From Cellvibrio japonicus Ueda107 (lineage in GTDB: Bacteria > Pseudomonadota > Gammaproteobacteria > Pseudomonadales > Cellvibrionaceae), in contig NC_010995.1 of the NCBI RefSeq assembly GCF_000019225.1, forward strand, positions 186,001-250,000: a stretch of 64,000 nucleotides of DNA. Direction: 5' to 3'. A model generated the notes under the pieces. That model saw nothing but the letters and a program-made list of their open reading frames with translations, was not told the DNA's origin and made no database searches. Within the stretch, counting starts at the first letter, position 1; every line of letters starts with the position of its first letter. This document shows, piece after piece, positions 16,110 through 25,550 of the stretch. The position numbers were made by a program, and so were the translations under genes.

Positions 16110-17390
16110 TTATTGAGGTAGAGGGAATACGCACATAAACACGCTGCCTTTGCCCACTTCGCTGGTGATTTTTAATTCGGCGTCGTGGCGCATGAGGACG
16201 TGTTTGACGATGGCGAGGCCGAGGCCGGTGCCGCCGGTACCGCTGTTGCGGCTGGCGTCTACACGGTAGAAGCGCTCGGTGAGGCGGGGCAGGTGCTTGG
16301 CTTCTATGCCGGGGCCGTTGTCGCTGACGGAGACGTAGAAGTGGTTTTTATCCTGCCATAGCAGGATGGAAATTTTTCCTTCTGCCTGGGTGTATTTGAT
16401 GGCGTTGGTGACCAGGTTGGAAAAGGCGCTGTGCAGTTCCTTTTCGTTGCCTTGCAGGGTGAGTGGTTTGGTGGTGTTGTTGCAGATGAGAGTGAGTGTT
16501 TGGCTTTTTTCACTGCTTAGCACATCGGCTTCGCTTTTGACGACTTGCAATAATTGTTCGACATTAATCGCTTTGTGATTGTGACCGGCCTCGGTAGTTT
16601 CCAGTTTGGAGAGTACCAGCAAGTCGTTAATCAGCAGCGACATGCGTTTGGCCTGTTGCAGCATTTGTTGCAAGGGCTTATCCCAGGCGGGAGTGGTGTT
16701 GTTATCAGCAAGGGTTTCAACATAGCCATTGATAACCGTGAGCGGCGTACGCAGTTCGTGGGAAACGTTGGCAACAAAATCCTGGCGCATTTTTTCCAGG
16801 TTGTGTAATTGCGTGGTATCGCGCACTACAATCAAACGCTCGTTGTTGCCAAAGGGTGTGATCTGGAATTGCAGGTATTTGGAAGGAAAGCGAGGTGAGG
16901 GAATTTCCAGCGGCTCGCTGTAGTTGCGCTCTTCAAAATAGCTGACAAATTTGGGGTGGCGGATAAAGTTGATGACGGATTGGCCCTGGTCTTTGGTGTT
17001 GAGTGCGAGCATGCGATGTGCAGCAGGGTTCCAGAAGTCGAGGTGGCCGCGCCAGTCGAGGATGATGATCCCGTCTTTCAGGGCAGAGGTGATTTCCTGG
17101 ATGCGTTTGATGACCGCTTGCAACTGTTCCTTTTCCAGTTTTTGGTGGCGTTGCAGTTGGTAGAGGCTATCGAAAAGTTCACCCCAGAGGCCGGTGCTTT
17201 CCGGGGGTGGTTGATCGCTGCGGGTGGTCCAGCTGTGCAGTTTATGCAATTGTAAAAAATGGTTGATGATGTAGATGGTACTGCCGAGCAGTAGCGCCAG
17301 GGTGATATGGTCTACTGCTACACCAACTATGAGTGCGATACACAAAATCAGGCCGATGCGACGCAATTCGGCAGTGAAACCTTTTAACAA
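16110..17390 (-). CDS. phoR: Phosphate-regulon sensor histidine kinase PhoR
   Basis: 426 residues, TTG start. N-terminal hydrophobic pair (about 10-45), a PAS domain (about 95-190, IIILDWRGHLDFWNPAAHRM), then a dimerisation domain with FVANVSHELRTPLTVI (phospho-His) and an ATP-binding domain with NLVTNAIKYT, SDNGPGIE and GTGGTGLGLAIV. The short membrane anchor without a large periplasmic domain is the PhoR layout. It senses phosphate supply through the Pst transporter/PhoU and phosphorylates PhoB. It follows phoB by 36 bases on the same strand. pst genes are not in the window. Confidence 0.93.
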   Translation of the reverse strand: MLKGFTAELRRIGLILCIALIVGVAVDHITLALLLGSTIYIINHFLQLHKLHSWTTRSDQPPPESTGLWGELFDSLYQLQRHQKLEKEQLQAVIKRIQEITSALKDGIIILDWRGHLDFWNPAAHRMLALNTKDQGQSVINFIRHPKFVSYFEERNYSEPLEIPSPRFPSKYLQFQITPFGNNERLIVVRDTTQLHNLEKMRQDFVANVSHELRTPLTVINGYVETLADNNTTPAWDKPLQQMLQQAKRMSLLINDLLVLSKLETTEAGHNHKAINVEQLLQVVKSEADVLSSEKSQTLTLICNNTTKPLTLQGNEKELHSAFSNLVTNAIKYTQAEGKISILLWQDKNHFYVSVSDNGPGIEAKHLPRLTERFYRVDASRNSGTGGTGLGLAIVKHVLMRHDAELKITSEVGKGSVFMCVFPLPQ

Positions 17391-17426
17391 GCTGAGCGGC
17401 CTCTCGCGGTAGGTGCGGGGTATTTA

Positions 17427-18125
17427 TCAGGCTTCGATTTTGGTGGAAAAACGATAACCGGTACCGCGCACGGTTTGCACCAGATCTTCGTGGCCATCAA
17501 TGGCGAGGGCTTTGCGCAAGCGGCGGATATGGACATCCACTGTGCGCTCTTCGACATAGACATTGCCACCCCAGACGTGATCCAGCAATTGGCTGCGAGT
17601 ATAGGCTCTTTCCTGGTGGGTGAGGAAAAATTCCAGTAAGCGGTATTCCGTAGGCCCCATGTCGACCGATTGGTTATTGATGGTGACGCGGTGACTGGCC
17701 GGGTCCAGGCACAAGCCTTGAACGATAATCGGGGCGGAGTTGACGTGTGGGTCTGCGCGGCGCAATACCGCTTTGAGGCGGGCAACCAATTCGCGCGGTG
17801 AGAAAGGTTTGGTGATGTAATCGTCGGCGCCGACTTCCAGGCCCTGGATTTTGTTGTCCTCTTCACCTTTGGCAGTGAGCATGATGATGGGCAGGTTGGC
17901 GGTGACCTCGTCGCGTTTGAGGCGGCGGGCGAGTTCTATACCACTGGTGCCGGGCATCATCCAGTCGAGCAGGATCAGATCCGGTTTTTCGTCGATGATC
18001 AGGCTGTGTGCGTCTTGCGCATTGCCTGCTTCGATACATTGGTAGTCTGCCATTTCGAGCGCGACACGCAGCATGTCGCGAATAGCGGATTCGTCGTCAA
18101 CAATAAGAATTTTGCGTCCGGTCAT
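17427..18125 (-). CDS. phoB: Phosphate-regulon response regulator PhoB
   Basis: 232 residues. The receiver has DDE at about 10-12, phospho-acceptor Asp54 (ILLDWMMPGTSGIEL) and ADDYITKPFSPREL. The winged helix carries MGPTEYRLLEFFLTH and RTVDVHIRRLRKAL, all close to PhoB. It activates genes with Pho boxes under phosphate starvation; a Pho-box-like sequence lies about 55-75 bases before its own start, fitting autoactivation. First gene of phoBR. Confidence 0.95.
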   Translation of the reverse strand: MTGRKILIVDDESAIRDMLRVALEMADYQCIEAGNAQDAHSLIIDEKPDLILLDWMMPGTSGIELARRLKRDEVTANLPIIMLTAKGEEDNKIQGLEVGADDYITKPFSPRELVARLKAVLRRADPHVNSAPIIVQGLCLDPASHRVTINNQSVDMGPTEYRLLEFFLTHQERAYTRSQLLDHVWGGNVYVEERTVDVHIRRLRKALAIDGHEDLVQTVRGTGYRFSTKIEA

Positions 18126-18178
18126 AACACTGTGCCTGGTGGGTGCTTACATCGTGTGACGCTATTTAATAAATACAG

Positions 18179-18197
18179 TGTTACGGAATTATGACAA
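18179..18197 (-). promoter_or_regulatory. Candidate Pho box upstream of phoB
   Basis: Minus strand TTGTCATAATTCCGTAACA fits the two-11-mer pattern of a Pho box (CTGTCATNNNN repeated), with a good first half and a weaker second. Its distance to the phoB start is right for autoactivation. Confidence 0.55.
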
Positions 18198-18210
18198 TGT
18201 CACAAGGCCG

Positions 18211-19140
18211 TCATGTTTTTAGGGCCAGATCCAGCGCTATACCGGTAAATATGGCAAATCCTACCCAGTTGTTGTTGAGAAAGGCCTTAAAGCAGGCTTG
18301 ACGGGCGCGGTAGCGGATCAGCCATTGCTGGTAGATGAATAACCCGGCCACGGCAACCAGGCTGAGCTGGTAGTAACTGCCAAGGTCAAAGCGCTTGCCC
18401 ACCAACAGCAGGGTGTAGAGGGTGATGGCCTGGAGGATACCGGTGATGAGCCTGTCCTGCTCGCCAAACAGGATGGCGGTGGATTTGACGCCCAACTTGA
18501 GGTCATCGGGCCTGTCCACCATGGCGTAGAAGGTGTCATAGACCACCGTCCAGACAACGACAACCAGGTAAACCAGCCAGGCTTGTGCGGGAATCTCCCC
18601 GGCTTCAGCCGCATAGGCCATGGGAATCCCCCAGGCAAAGGCGGCCCCCAGGATCACTTGTGGCAAGTGGGTGTAACGCTTCATAAAGGGATAACAGAAG
18701 GCTAACAACAGGCCACCCACGGATAGCTGGATAGTCAGCAGGTTGGTGTTAAGCACCAGCCCAAAGGCAGCCAGGCAGAGCACCACAAACAGGGCGATGG
18801 CTTCGCGGCTGGAAACAGCGCCGGTAGCCAGGGGGCGTTCACGGGTACGCTCTACATGGCCGTCGATCCTGCGGTCAGCGAAGTCGTTGATGACGCAGCC
18901 GGCCGAGCGCATCAGGATCACCCCGAGGGTAAAGATCACCAGGTTTTTCAGGCTGGGAGCCCCCTTGGCCGCCAGCCAGAGGCTCCACCAGGTTGGCCAT
19001 AGCAGCAGCAGGATACCTATAGGCCTGTGCAGACGCATCAGCTGTACGTAATGGGTAGCCTTGGTCAGCCAGCGATTGGTTATCGGTGCCTTGTGCCGTG
19101 GGCTGCGGTTTTTAGTGGGTTTGGGTGACTTACCGGGCAT
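18211..19140 (-). CDS. ubiA: 4-hydroxybenzoate octaprenyltransferase UbiA
   Basis: 309 residues, eight to nine membrane helices after a basic N-terminal tail. Both aspartate-rich motifs are present: INDFADRRIDGHVERTRERP (substrate/Mg2+ binding) and YDTFYAMVDRPDDLKLGVKS. The enzyme joins the polyprenyl tail to 4-hydroxybenzoate in the inner membrane, the second step of ubiquinone synthesis. It follows ubiC by 20 bases on the same strand, giving the usual ubiCA operon. Confidence 0.96.
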   Translation of the reverse strand: MPGKSPKPTKNRSPRHKAPITNRWLTKATHYVQLMRLHRPIGILLLLWPTWWSLWLAAKGAPSLKNLVIFTLGVILMRSAGCVINDFADRRIDGHVERTRERPLATGAVSSREAIALFVVLCLAAFGLVLNTNLLTIQLSVGGLLLAFCYPFMKRYTHLPQVILGAAFAWGIPMAYAAEAGEIPAQAWLVYLVVVVWTVVYDTFYAMVDRPDDLKLGVKSTAILFGEQDRLITGILQAITLYTLLLVGKRFDLGSYYQLSLVAVAGLFIYQQWLIRYRARQACFKAFLNNNWVGFAIFTGIALDLALKT

Positions 19141-19160
19141 GGGTCAATCCTGTGGGCCTG

Positions 19161-19784
19161 TTAGCGTGGTTGAGAGTGTGCCAGACCCTGGCAAAAGCTG
19201 GGGAGAAAGACTTCACTGACCAGCAAGGGTTTGCGGTCGAGGTAGAAAACCGAGCGCCTTCCCCAGAGGTGCTGCGCCTGCTGGTAGAGGCTAATGGGAA
19301 CATAGCCCTGTTGCGGGCTGATACAGGCCAGTTCGATGGGGCTGCGCGCCAGGTCCGGGCGGCTGAACAGGAAGGCTCCCAGGGGCTTGCTGCCCTGGTG
19401 GCGCAAATGCCGCAGGCGGCCGGTGAGGCTCTGTAAAGGCAGGACGCTGCGGGCAAATACCCAGTCTTCTCCGCGACCTTGCAGGATGACCTCGCGTATC
19501 AATGCCAGGGATGGGCGTCGGTATTGGCCGAGGAGTTGGCGCTCGTCCAGGTGCGGTAGTGCCAGGTGCTGGCGCAGTATGTGCACCTGGAAGTACCCCT
19601 GGCTTCGCTGTTGCAGCCTTGCGGTGAGTGAACCTTCATGGCTTAACCAGTCGCGCAGTGCCAGGTTTGGTCTGTTTGCCCGGGGCCAGTGCTGCACGGG
19701 GCGCCAGCGCAGGGGAACACTGGCTGGGTGGGGCAGCATGGTCGCATCACAGGTGGTAGGCAGAGCAGGCAAGCGAAACTCCAT
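19161..19784 (-). CDS. ubiC: Chorismate lyase UbiC
   Basis: 207 residues from the ATG giving MEFRLPALP; a longer frame reaches 19877, but UbiC proteins are normally 165-190 residues, so the short start is preferred. Conserved parts are LRDWLSHEGSLTARL, ARSVLPLQSL, PLGAFLF and the C-terminal WGRRSVFYLDRKPLLVSEVFLP. It converts chorismate to 4-hydroxybenzoate and pyruvate, the first committed step to ubiquinone, and feeds UbiA encoded just downstream. Confidence 0.92.
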   Translation of the reverse strand: MEFRLPALPTTCDATMLPHPASVPLRWRPVQHWPRANRPNLALRDWLSHEGSLTARLQQRSQGYFQVHILRQHLALPHLDERQLLGQYRRPSLALIREVILQGRGEDWVFARSVLPLQSLTGRLRHLRHQGSKPLGAFLFSRPDLARSPIELACISPQQGYVPISLYQQAQHLWGRRSVFYLDRKPLLVSEVFLPSFCQGLAHSQPR

Positions 19785-19963
19785 GGGCTTGGTGGTATTG
19801 GTTCTGGGGGGGCTGGCCCAAATGGGGCGAAAGTGTACCAGTTTGTGGCTCTGGTCGAGGGGGTATGTACTGTGCAAGGGGCGACGAATGCGCTTGCAGC
19901 AGGTAAACTCGCGCGCTTTGGCCGGTTTTGCGGCTTTTGTTTATCACACTCAAGGAGTTACCC

Positions 19964-20239
19964 ATGAATAAGACCGATATCGTTGTTGCTGTCGCGAATA
20001 CAGTAGAACTCAGCGCTCACAAAGCTGACCTGGTGGTGTCCGCGTTTGTGGAGCAGATCACCAATGCGCTGGCGCGCGGTGAAAGTGTTGCCCTGTTGGG
20101 GTTTGGCTCTTTTCAGGTGAGTGAGCGCGCTGCCCGTACCGGTCGCAACCCGCAAACTGGTGAAGCAATCCAGATTGCTGCCAGCAAGAGCGTGAGCTTT
20201 AAGGCCGGCAAGGCACTGAAAGACGCCGTTAATGAATAA
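19964..20239 (+). CDS. DNA-binding protein HU
   Basis: 91 residues from the ATG after AAGGAGTTACCC. The full HU fold is present: MNKTDIVVAVA, the hinge GFGSFQVSERAARTGRNPQT with the DNA-intercalating proline loop (RNPQTGE), and VSFKAGKALKDAV. It bends and compacts DNA as a dimer. It is divergent from ubiC and has its own terminator 6 bases after the stop. HU-alpha and HU-beta types cannot be told apart here. Confidence 0.95.
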   Translation: MNKTDIVVAVANTVELSAHKADLVVSAFVEQITNALARGESVALLGFGSFQVSERAARTGRNPQTGEAIQIAASKSVSFKAGKALKDAVNE

Positions 20240-20244
20240 TCCAC

Positions 20245-20271
20245 AAGCCCTGGCGACCGCCGGGGCTTTTT
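20245..20271 (+). terminator. Rho-independent terminator of the HU gene
   Basis: Stem AAGCCC-t-GGC / GCC-g-GGGCTT with loop GACC, then TTTTTG. The next gene starts 14 bases further. Confidence 0.85.
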
Positions 20272-20284
20272 GTCTGGAGGTGGT

Positions 20285-21652
20285 ATGAGCCTGACCACAA
20301 AAATTCTGATCGGGATGCTGCTGGGGTTTCTCCTGGGCGCGGGATTCAATTTGCTGGCAGGGGTTGAAAAGGGCCCGGACGGCCAGCTGCTTCCGCTCAC
20401 TGGTGTGGCGCTGTGGCTGCAAACTTACCTGATAGAGGGGTTGTTTGATGCCTTGGGGCAAATCTTTATCGCCTCGCTCAAGCTACTGGTTGTCCCCATG
20501 GTATTTGTGTCCCTGGTGTGCGGTGCTGCGGCCCTGGGTGGTCACAGTCGCATGGGAATTATGGCGGGTAAGACCGTTATTTATTACACCCTGACCTCGG
20601 TGATTGCCCTGACACTGGCGGTTGGTTTTGCACTGCTGATCCAGCCGGGTGCCGGGGTGCAAATGGATATGGCGGTTAATTTTACCCCACCGGAAAGCCC
20701 GTCGATCAAGAGCATGCTGATTGATATCTTCCCCAGTAATCCGGTGGCGGCCATGGTGGAAGCCAACATGTTGCAGATCATTGTGTTTGCAATTTTGTTC
20801 GGTATTGCGATTTCTCGCACCACCGGGGAATCGGGCAAGGTAATTAGTTCGTTTTTTAATAGCCTTAATGATGTTGTGATCAGCCTGGTGATGTTGCTGA
20901 TGCAATTCGCGCCCTATGGGGTTTTTTGCCTGTTGGTTAAATTGTTTTCCCAATTGGGGTTTGGCGCGATCCTGGATTTGGCTAAATACTTTTTCACCGT
21001 GCTATTTGTGTTACTGCTGCACGGTGTAGTGATTTATGGATTGTTAATCCGCAGCCTGACCGGGTTGAGCCCGGTGACCTTTTTCAAAAAACAATGGAAG
21101 GTGATGTTGTTTGCTTTCAGCACGGCCACCAGCAGTGCCACCATGCCTTTTAATATGCGCGTGTGTCGCGATGAGATGGGCGTAGACAACAAGATCGCCA
21201 GTTTTGCCATTCCTCTGGGGGCAACCATTAATATGGATGGCACTTCCATCATGCAGGGGGTTGCCGCTATTTTTATTGCCCAGGCATTTGGTATAGACCT
21301 GGGCATTGGCGGTTACCTGATGATTATCCTCACCGCTACCCTGGCCTCTATAGGCACAGCGGGTGTGCCCAGTGTAGGCCTGGTGACCCTGGCTATGGTG
21401 CTGCAATCAGTAGGGTTACCGGTGGAGGGGATTGCGTTGATTATCGGCGTAGATCGGCTGCTGGATATGACGCGCACAGCGGTCAATATCACCGGCGATT
21501 CTGTCGGTGCGATAGTGGTGGCTAAAAGTGAGGGTATGTTGGACGAAGAGCGCTACCGCGACATGAATGCCTCCATGGAGGGCGAGCCCATAGAAAACGC
21601 CGGCACCCAAACTCCTGATCCTGTGGAAAAACCCGATTTCCAGGAAAAATAG
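20285..21652 (+). CDS. Dicarboxylate/amino acid:cation (Na+ or H+) symporter
   Basis: 455 residues from the ATG after GGAGGTGGT. Eight membrane helices plus re-entrant loops: the serine-rich hairpin FSTATSSATMPFN, NMDGTSIMQG in helix 7 and DRLLDMTRTAVNITGDS in helix 8, all hallmarks of the GltP/DctA (DAACS) family. It imports glutamate, aspartate or C4-dicarboxylates across the inner membrane. A large insert near 95-140 and a hydrophilic C-terminal tail (about 40 residues) are seen. The substrate cannot be fixed. Confidence 0.92.
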   Translation: MSLTTKILIGMLLGFLLGAGFNLLAGVEKGPDGQLLPLTGVALWLQTYLIEGLFDALGQIFIASLKLLVVPMVFVSLVCGAAALGGHSRMGIMAGKTVIYYTLTSVIALTLAVGFALLIQPGAGVQMDMAVNFTPPESPSIKSMLIDIFPSNPVAAMVEANMLQIIVFAILFGIAISRTTGESGKVISSFFNSLNDVVISLVMLLMQFAPYGVFCLLVKLFSQLGFGAILDLAKYFFTVLFVLLLHGVVIYGLLIRSLTGLSPVTFFKKQWKVMLFAFSTATSSATMPFNMRVCRDEMGVDNKIASFAIPLGATINMDGTSIMQGVAAIFIAQAFGIDLGIGGYLMIILTATLASIGTAGVPSVGLVTLAMVLQSVGLPVEGIALIIGVDRLLDMTRTAVNITGDSVGAIVVAKSEGMLDEERYRDMNASMEGEPIENAGTQTPDPVEKPDFQEK

Positions 21653-21681
21653 GCAGCCTGTGATTAACGCCGGGTTGGCTG

Positions 21682-22359
21682 CTAGTGCCATACCCCCGGC
21701 GGTTTGCCAAAATCGATTTCTATGGCCAGGTCTTCCGTCAGGCAGGGCCAGCGTTTCAATTCTTCTTCCCAGCCCTGGTGTTGGTGCTGGTACACATAGC
21801 GGCGCACGTTTTCCCCTTCCAGGCGATGCTCATTCAGCAGCAGTTCCGCCGAGAAAAGCACGGCCTGGTCCAGCTCATTGGCGAAGGGCTCGCCAATCAG
21901 TTCATGGGCAATGATATTGGCCAGGGTCATGTCCATCGGCGCCAGAGGGATACCGCTCTGGGCCATAAAGCGATCATTCACTTCTTCCAGCAGTCGGTGG
22001 GCCAGGTAAGCCTCATCCAGCAGGGCTTGCAACTGGCTGTGTTCACCCACCAGGCTTGGCGGGGAGAGGAAGTAATCGCTGGCGATCTTGAGCAGTGGCG
22101 ATACTTCGCTATAAATTCCCGCCTCCTTGGCCATGGTGCTGATGGCTTCAATAAAGTCAGGTACATGGCGTATATAGCGCATGACGAAATCAGCCAGGCA
22201 TATAGCGGCCTTTTCGGTGGGGAGTTTAATGGCGTTGTGGAGGTGCGCCTGGCGGTGTTCCAGAAAGTCTACCAATCGTCCTGATGCTGAATCCTCTTCC
22301 TGGGCCTGCCGTATGAGCACCCGGATAGGGTTAAGATCGTTGGTCAAGGTTTGTCTCAT
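21682..22359 (-). CDS. Conserved hypothetical protein, helical
   Basis: 225 residues starting at MRQTLTNDLNPIRV; an upstream extension to 22452 has no ribosome site and poor composition. All-helical and soluble by appearance, with AICLADFVMRYIRHVPDF and MDMTLANIIAHELIGEPFANELDQ. I do not recognise a family. It lies between the symporter (convergent) and hisB (divergent), and may share a promoter region with hisB. Confidence 0.75.
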   Translation of the reverse strand: MRQTLTNDLNPIRVLIRQAQEEDSASGRLVDFLEHRQAHLHNAIKLPTEKAAICLADFVMRYIRHVPDFIEAISTMAKEAGIYSEVSPLLKIASDYFLSPPSLVGEHSQLQALLDEAYLAHRLLEEVNDRFMAQSGIPLAPMDMTLANIIAHELIGEPFANELDQAVLFSAELLLNEHRLEGENVRRYVYQHQHQGWEEELKRWPCLTEDLAIEIDFGKPPGVWH

Positions 22360-22614
22360 GGGGTGTGTATGTCTTATCACTATAGGCCTGCCTTGGGCGG
22401 CGACTGCTGCCCTGTAACGCTTTAACCCTAATCCATAGCCCTGTGATTGCAAGTAAGGCTTAATACCGACTTTTTATAAAGAGCAGCAGGATCGCCAGGA
22501 TTCGGGGGGTGTCGCTGGTTTAATCACCGCCATAGCCGCGGTTTCCGTGAATTTGGTGGCTCAAATCTATATAATTCGCGCACCCTTCGACTTTCTATCC
22601 CGCGAGACTTGTTT

Positions 22615-23208
22615 ATGTCCGACCGTATCGCCCAGGTCACCCGCAACACCCTGGAAACCAAAATCAGCGTTAGCCTTAATCTGGATGGCGCCGGTAAGGG
22701 TGTATTCAACACGGGAGTTCCCTTCCTTGAACACATGATGGATCAGATTGCCCGCCACGGGATGATTGATCTGGATGTGACCTGTGATGGCGACACCCAT
22801 ATTGATGACCACCACTCGGTAGAAGATATCGGCATCACCATCGGCCAGGCAATTGCCAAGGCGGTTGGCGATAAAAAAGGTATTCGCCGCTATGGCCATG
22901 CCTATGTGCCACTGGACGAAGCGCTGTCGCGCGTGGTGATTGATTTCTCCGGTCGCCCCGGTTTGGTCATGGATATTCCCTTTACCCAAAAGCGCATCGG
23001 CCAGTTTGATACCGAGTTGTTCTGGGAGTTTTTCCAGGGCTTCGTCAACCACGCCGGTGTAACCCTGCATGTCGATAACCTGCGCGGCCACAATGCCCAT
23101 CACCAGATCGAAACCGTGTTCAAGGCCTTTGGTCGCGCCCTGCGTATGGCGCTGGAAAAAGATCCGCGTATGGAAGGCATCATGCCTTCTACAAAAGGCA
23201 GCCTCTAA
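22615..23208 (+). CDS. hisB: Imidazoleglycerol-phosphate dehydratase HisB
   Basis: 197 residues, single-domain dehydratase without the N-terminal phosphatase of the enteric fusion. Metal-binding motifs are present: EHMMDQIARHG, DDHHSVEDIGI, and NAHHQIETVFKAFGRAL. It removes water from imidazoleglycerol phosphate (step 7 of histidine synthesis). The ATG giving MSDRIAQ is chosen over a TTG two codons earlier. First gene of hisB-hisH-hisA-hisF, the Pseudomonas-like order. Confidence 0.96.
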   Translation: MSDRIAQVTRNTLETKISVSLNLDGAGKGVFNTGVPFLEHMMDQIARHGMIDLDVTCDGDTHIDDHHSVEDIGITIGQAIAKAVGDKKGIRRYGHAYVPLDEALSRVVIDFSGRPGLVMDIPFTQKRIGQFDTELFWEFFQGFVNHAGVTLHVDNLRGHNAHHQIETVFKAFGRALRMALEKDPRMEGIMPSTKGSL

Positions 23209-23229
23209 GAACAGCGTGGTAAAACGTTA

Positions 23230-23880
23230 ATGGCCCAGCAAACAGTCGCCGTGATTGATTACGGCATGGGTAATCTCCATTCGGTAGCCAGTGCCCTGGC
23301 ACAGGTTGCCCCCGAGCAAAACGTAATCGTTACAGCTGATCCTGCGGCAGTTGCGGCTGCCGACAGGGTGGTGTTTCCCGGTGTGGGGGCTATTCGCGAT
23401 TGCATGGCAGAAATCAAGCGCCTGGGATTCGATACCCTGTTGCGCGAACAGATCGCCACCGGCAAACCGGTGCTGGGTATTTGCGTGGGCATGCAGGCTC
23501 TGATGGATCACAGCGAAGAAAATGGCGGTGTGGATTGCATTGGTATGTTGCCGGGCCAGGTAAAGTTTTTTGGCGAGCAGCACAAGGATGCCCAGGGCAA
23601 TCCGCTCAAGGTGCCACACATGGGCTGGAACCAGGTGCATCACAACCATCACCCGCTCTGGGCGGATATTGCACAAGACAGCCGTTTTTATTTTGTGCAC
23701 AGCTTTTATATCCACGCGGATGAACCGTCACTGGTGGCGGCCACCTGTGATTACGGTTTGGAATTCCATGCGGCCCTCGCGCGCGACAATTTATTTGCCG
23801 TGCAATTCCACCCGGAAAAAAGCCACACCGTTGGCCTGCAACTGTTAAAGAATTTTTTACATTGGGATGGGCGGGCTTAG
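23230..23880 (+). CDS. hisH: Imidazole glycerol phosphate synthase glutaminase subunit HisH
   Basis: 216 residues, class I glutamine amidotransferase. The nucleophile Cys is in PVLGICVGMQ, and the His-Glu pair in VQFHPEKS; the oxyanion strand is FPGVGAI. It makes ammonia from glutamine and channels it to HisF, encoded at the end of the cluster. It starts 21 bases after hisB. Confidence 0.96.
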   Translation: MAQQTVAVIDYGMGNLHSVASALAQVAPEQNVIVTADPAAVAAADRVVFPGVGAIRDCMAEIKRLGFDTLLREQIATGKPVLGICVGMQALMDHSEENGGVDCIGMLPGQVKFFGEQHKDAQGNPLKVPHMGWNQVHHNHHPLWADIAQDSRFYFVHSFYIHADEPSLVAATCDYGLEFHAALARDNLFAVQFHPEKSHTVGLQLLKNFLHWDGRA

Positions 23881-23937
23881 GCAGATCTCCCCATCGCCGA
23901 CCGCACCATCTCCACTATCAATCGATGAGAACAAAGA

Positions 23938-24669
23938 ATGTTGATTATCCCCGCAATTGATTTAAAAGATGGCCAGTGCGTGCGTTTGCGCCAGGGCTTG
24001 ATGGACGATTCCACCGTGTTTTCCGATGACCCGGTGGCTATGGCCAGGCAATGGGTTGACCAGGGTTGCCGCCGTTTGCATTTGGTTGACCTGAACGGTG
24101 CCTTCGAAGGCAAGCCGGTGAATGGAGGTGTGGTCACTGCCATCGCCAAAGCCTATCCCGGTTTACCAATCCAGATTGGTGGAGGTATTCGCAGCGCTGC
24201 CACCATCGAGTATTACCTGCAAGCCGGTGTGCAGTCTGTGATTATTGGCACCAAGGCGGTGAAAGAGCCGCAGTTTGTCACCGACATGTGTAAGGCTTTC
24301 CCCGGTCACATTATCGTCGGACTGGATGCGAAAGACGGCTGGGTTGCCACCGATGGCTGGGCGGAAGTGTCCAATGTGCAAGCGACGGAACTGGCCAAGC
24401 GTTTTGAGCAGGATGGCGTGAGCAGCATCGTCTACACCGACATCGCGCGCGACGGCATGATGCAGGGCGTGAATGTGCAAGCCACAGTGACCATGGCACA
24501 GGCCTCCAGCATTCCGGTCATCGCCTCGGGCGGTATTACCAATATGGATGATATCCGCGCGCTCAAGGCCGAAGCCCACAAAGGTATTTGCGGTGCTATC
24601 ACCGGCCGCGCGATTTACGAGGGCACACTCAATATGGCCGAAGCCCAGGCCTACTGCGACGCTAACTGA
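23938..24669 (+). CDS. hisA: ProFAR isomerase HisA
   Basis: 243 residues, TIM barrel. PAIDLKDGQCVRLRQG holds the first catalytic Asp, and VYTDIARDGMMQG the second; phosphate loops are GGGIRS and ASGGIT. It opens the ribose ring of ProFAR (step 4). It lies 57 bases after hisH and 13 before hisF. Confidence 0.96.
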   Translation: MLIIPAIDLKDGQCVRLRQGLMDDSTVFSDDPVAMARQWVDQGCRRLHLVDLNGAFEGKPVNGGVVTAIAKAYPGLPIQIGGGIRSAATIEYYLQAGVQSVIIGTKAVKEPQFVTDMCKAFPGHIIVGLDAKDGWVATDGWAEVSNVQATELAKRFEQDGVSSIVYTDIARDGMMQGVNVQATVTMAQASSIPVIASGGITNMDDIRALKAEAHKGICGAITGRAIYEGTLNMAEAQAYCDAN

Positions 24670-24682
24670 TTCGGTACTGCCT

Positions 24683-25456
24683 ATGCCTCTCGCCAAACGC
24701 ATAATTCCCTGCCTCGATGTCGATAACGGCCGCGTGGTGAAGGGCGTGAAATTCCTCGACATCCGCGATGCGGGTGATCCGGTGGAAATTGCCAAGCGCT
24801 ACAACCAGGAAGGCGCAGACGAAATTACCTTCCTCGATATTACCGCCACCCACGAAGGCCGTGACACAACGGTGCACACTGTGGAAAAAATTGCCAGCGA
24901 GGTATTTATCCCGCTGACGGTTGGCGGAGGTATCCGTACGGTGGATGATATCCGCACCATGCTCAACGCCGGTGCCGATAAAGTGAGTATCAACTCGGCG
25001 GCGGTGTTTAATCCGGATTTTGTAAAAGCTGCGTCGGATCGTTTCGGCGCCCAGTGTATCGTCGTCGCCATTGATGCAAAAAAAGTCAGTGCTGAAGGTG
25101 AAATGCCACGCTGGGAAATCTTTACCCACGGCGGGCGCAAACCCACGGGCATCGATGCGGTGGAGTGGGCGGTAAAAATGGCCGGGTATGGTGCAGGTGA
25201 AATCCTGTTAACCAGCATGGATGGTGACGGCACCAAAAAAGGCTATGACCTGGGGGTGACGCGCGCGATCAGCGATGCCGTGCCGATTCCGGTGATTGCC
25301 TCCGGTGGTGTTGGTAACTTACAGCACCTGGTGGATGGCGTAACCCTCGGGCGTGCCGATGCCGTATTGGCGGCAAGTATCTTCCATTTCCGCGAATACA
25401 CCCTGCCACAAGCCAAAGAATTTATGCGCGCTCAGGGCATCGAAGTGCGCTTATAA
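24683..25456 (+). CDS. hisF: Imidazole glycerol phosphate synthase cyclase subunit HisF
   Basis: 257 residues, TIM barrel. The ATG giving MPLAKRIIPCLDVDNGRVVKG is the family start; the frame is open further upstream but that part overlaps hisA and is spurious. Catalytic Asp residues are in CLDVDNG and TSMDGDGTKKGYD. It cyclises the HisH-fed intermediate to imidazoleglycerol phosphate and AICAR. Last gene of the cluster, followed by a strong terminator. Confidence 0.97.
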   Translation: MPLAKRIIPCLDVDNGRVVKGVKFLDIRDAGDPVEIAKRYNQEGADEITFLDITATHEGRDTTVHTVEKIASEVFIPLTVGGGIRTVDDIRTMLNAGADKVSINSAAVFNPDFVKAASDRFGAQCIVVAIDAKKVSAEGEMPRWEIFTHGGRKPTGIDAVEWAVKMAGYGAGEILLTSMDGDGTKKGYDLGVTRAISDAVPIPVIASGGVGNLQHLVDGVTLGRADAVLAASIFHFREYTLPQAKEFMRAQGIEVRL

Positions 25457-25485
25457 AGCGTTCGCTGTCAAGAGCGGTGTTCAAC

Positions 25486-25524
25486 AAAAAAAGCCCCGGT
25501 GTGATGAGCATCGGGGCTTTTTGC
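25486..25524. terminator. Bidirectional terminator between hisF and the AlgP-like gene
   Basis: AAAAAGCCCCG / CGGGGCTTTTT stem with a loop of about 13 bases; A-run before and T-run after, so it serves both converging genes. Confidence 0.9.
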
Positions 25525-25550
25525 TATGGGTGGAAAAATCCGCTGTTGGC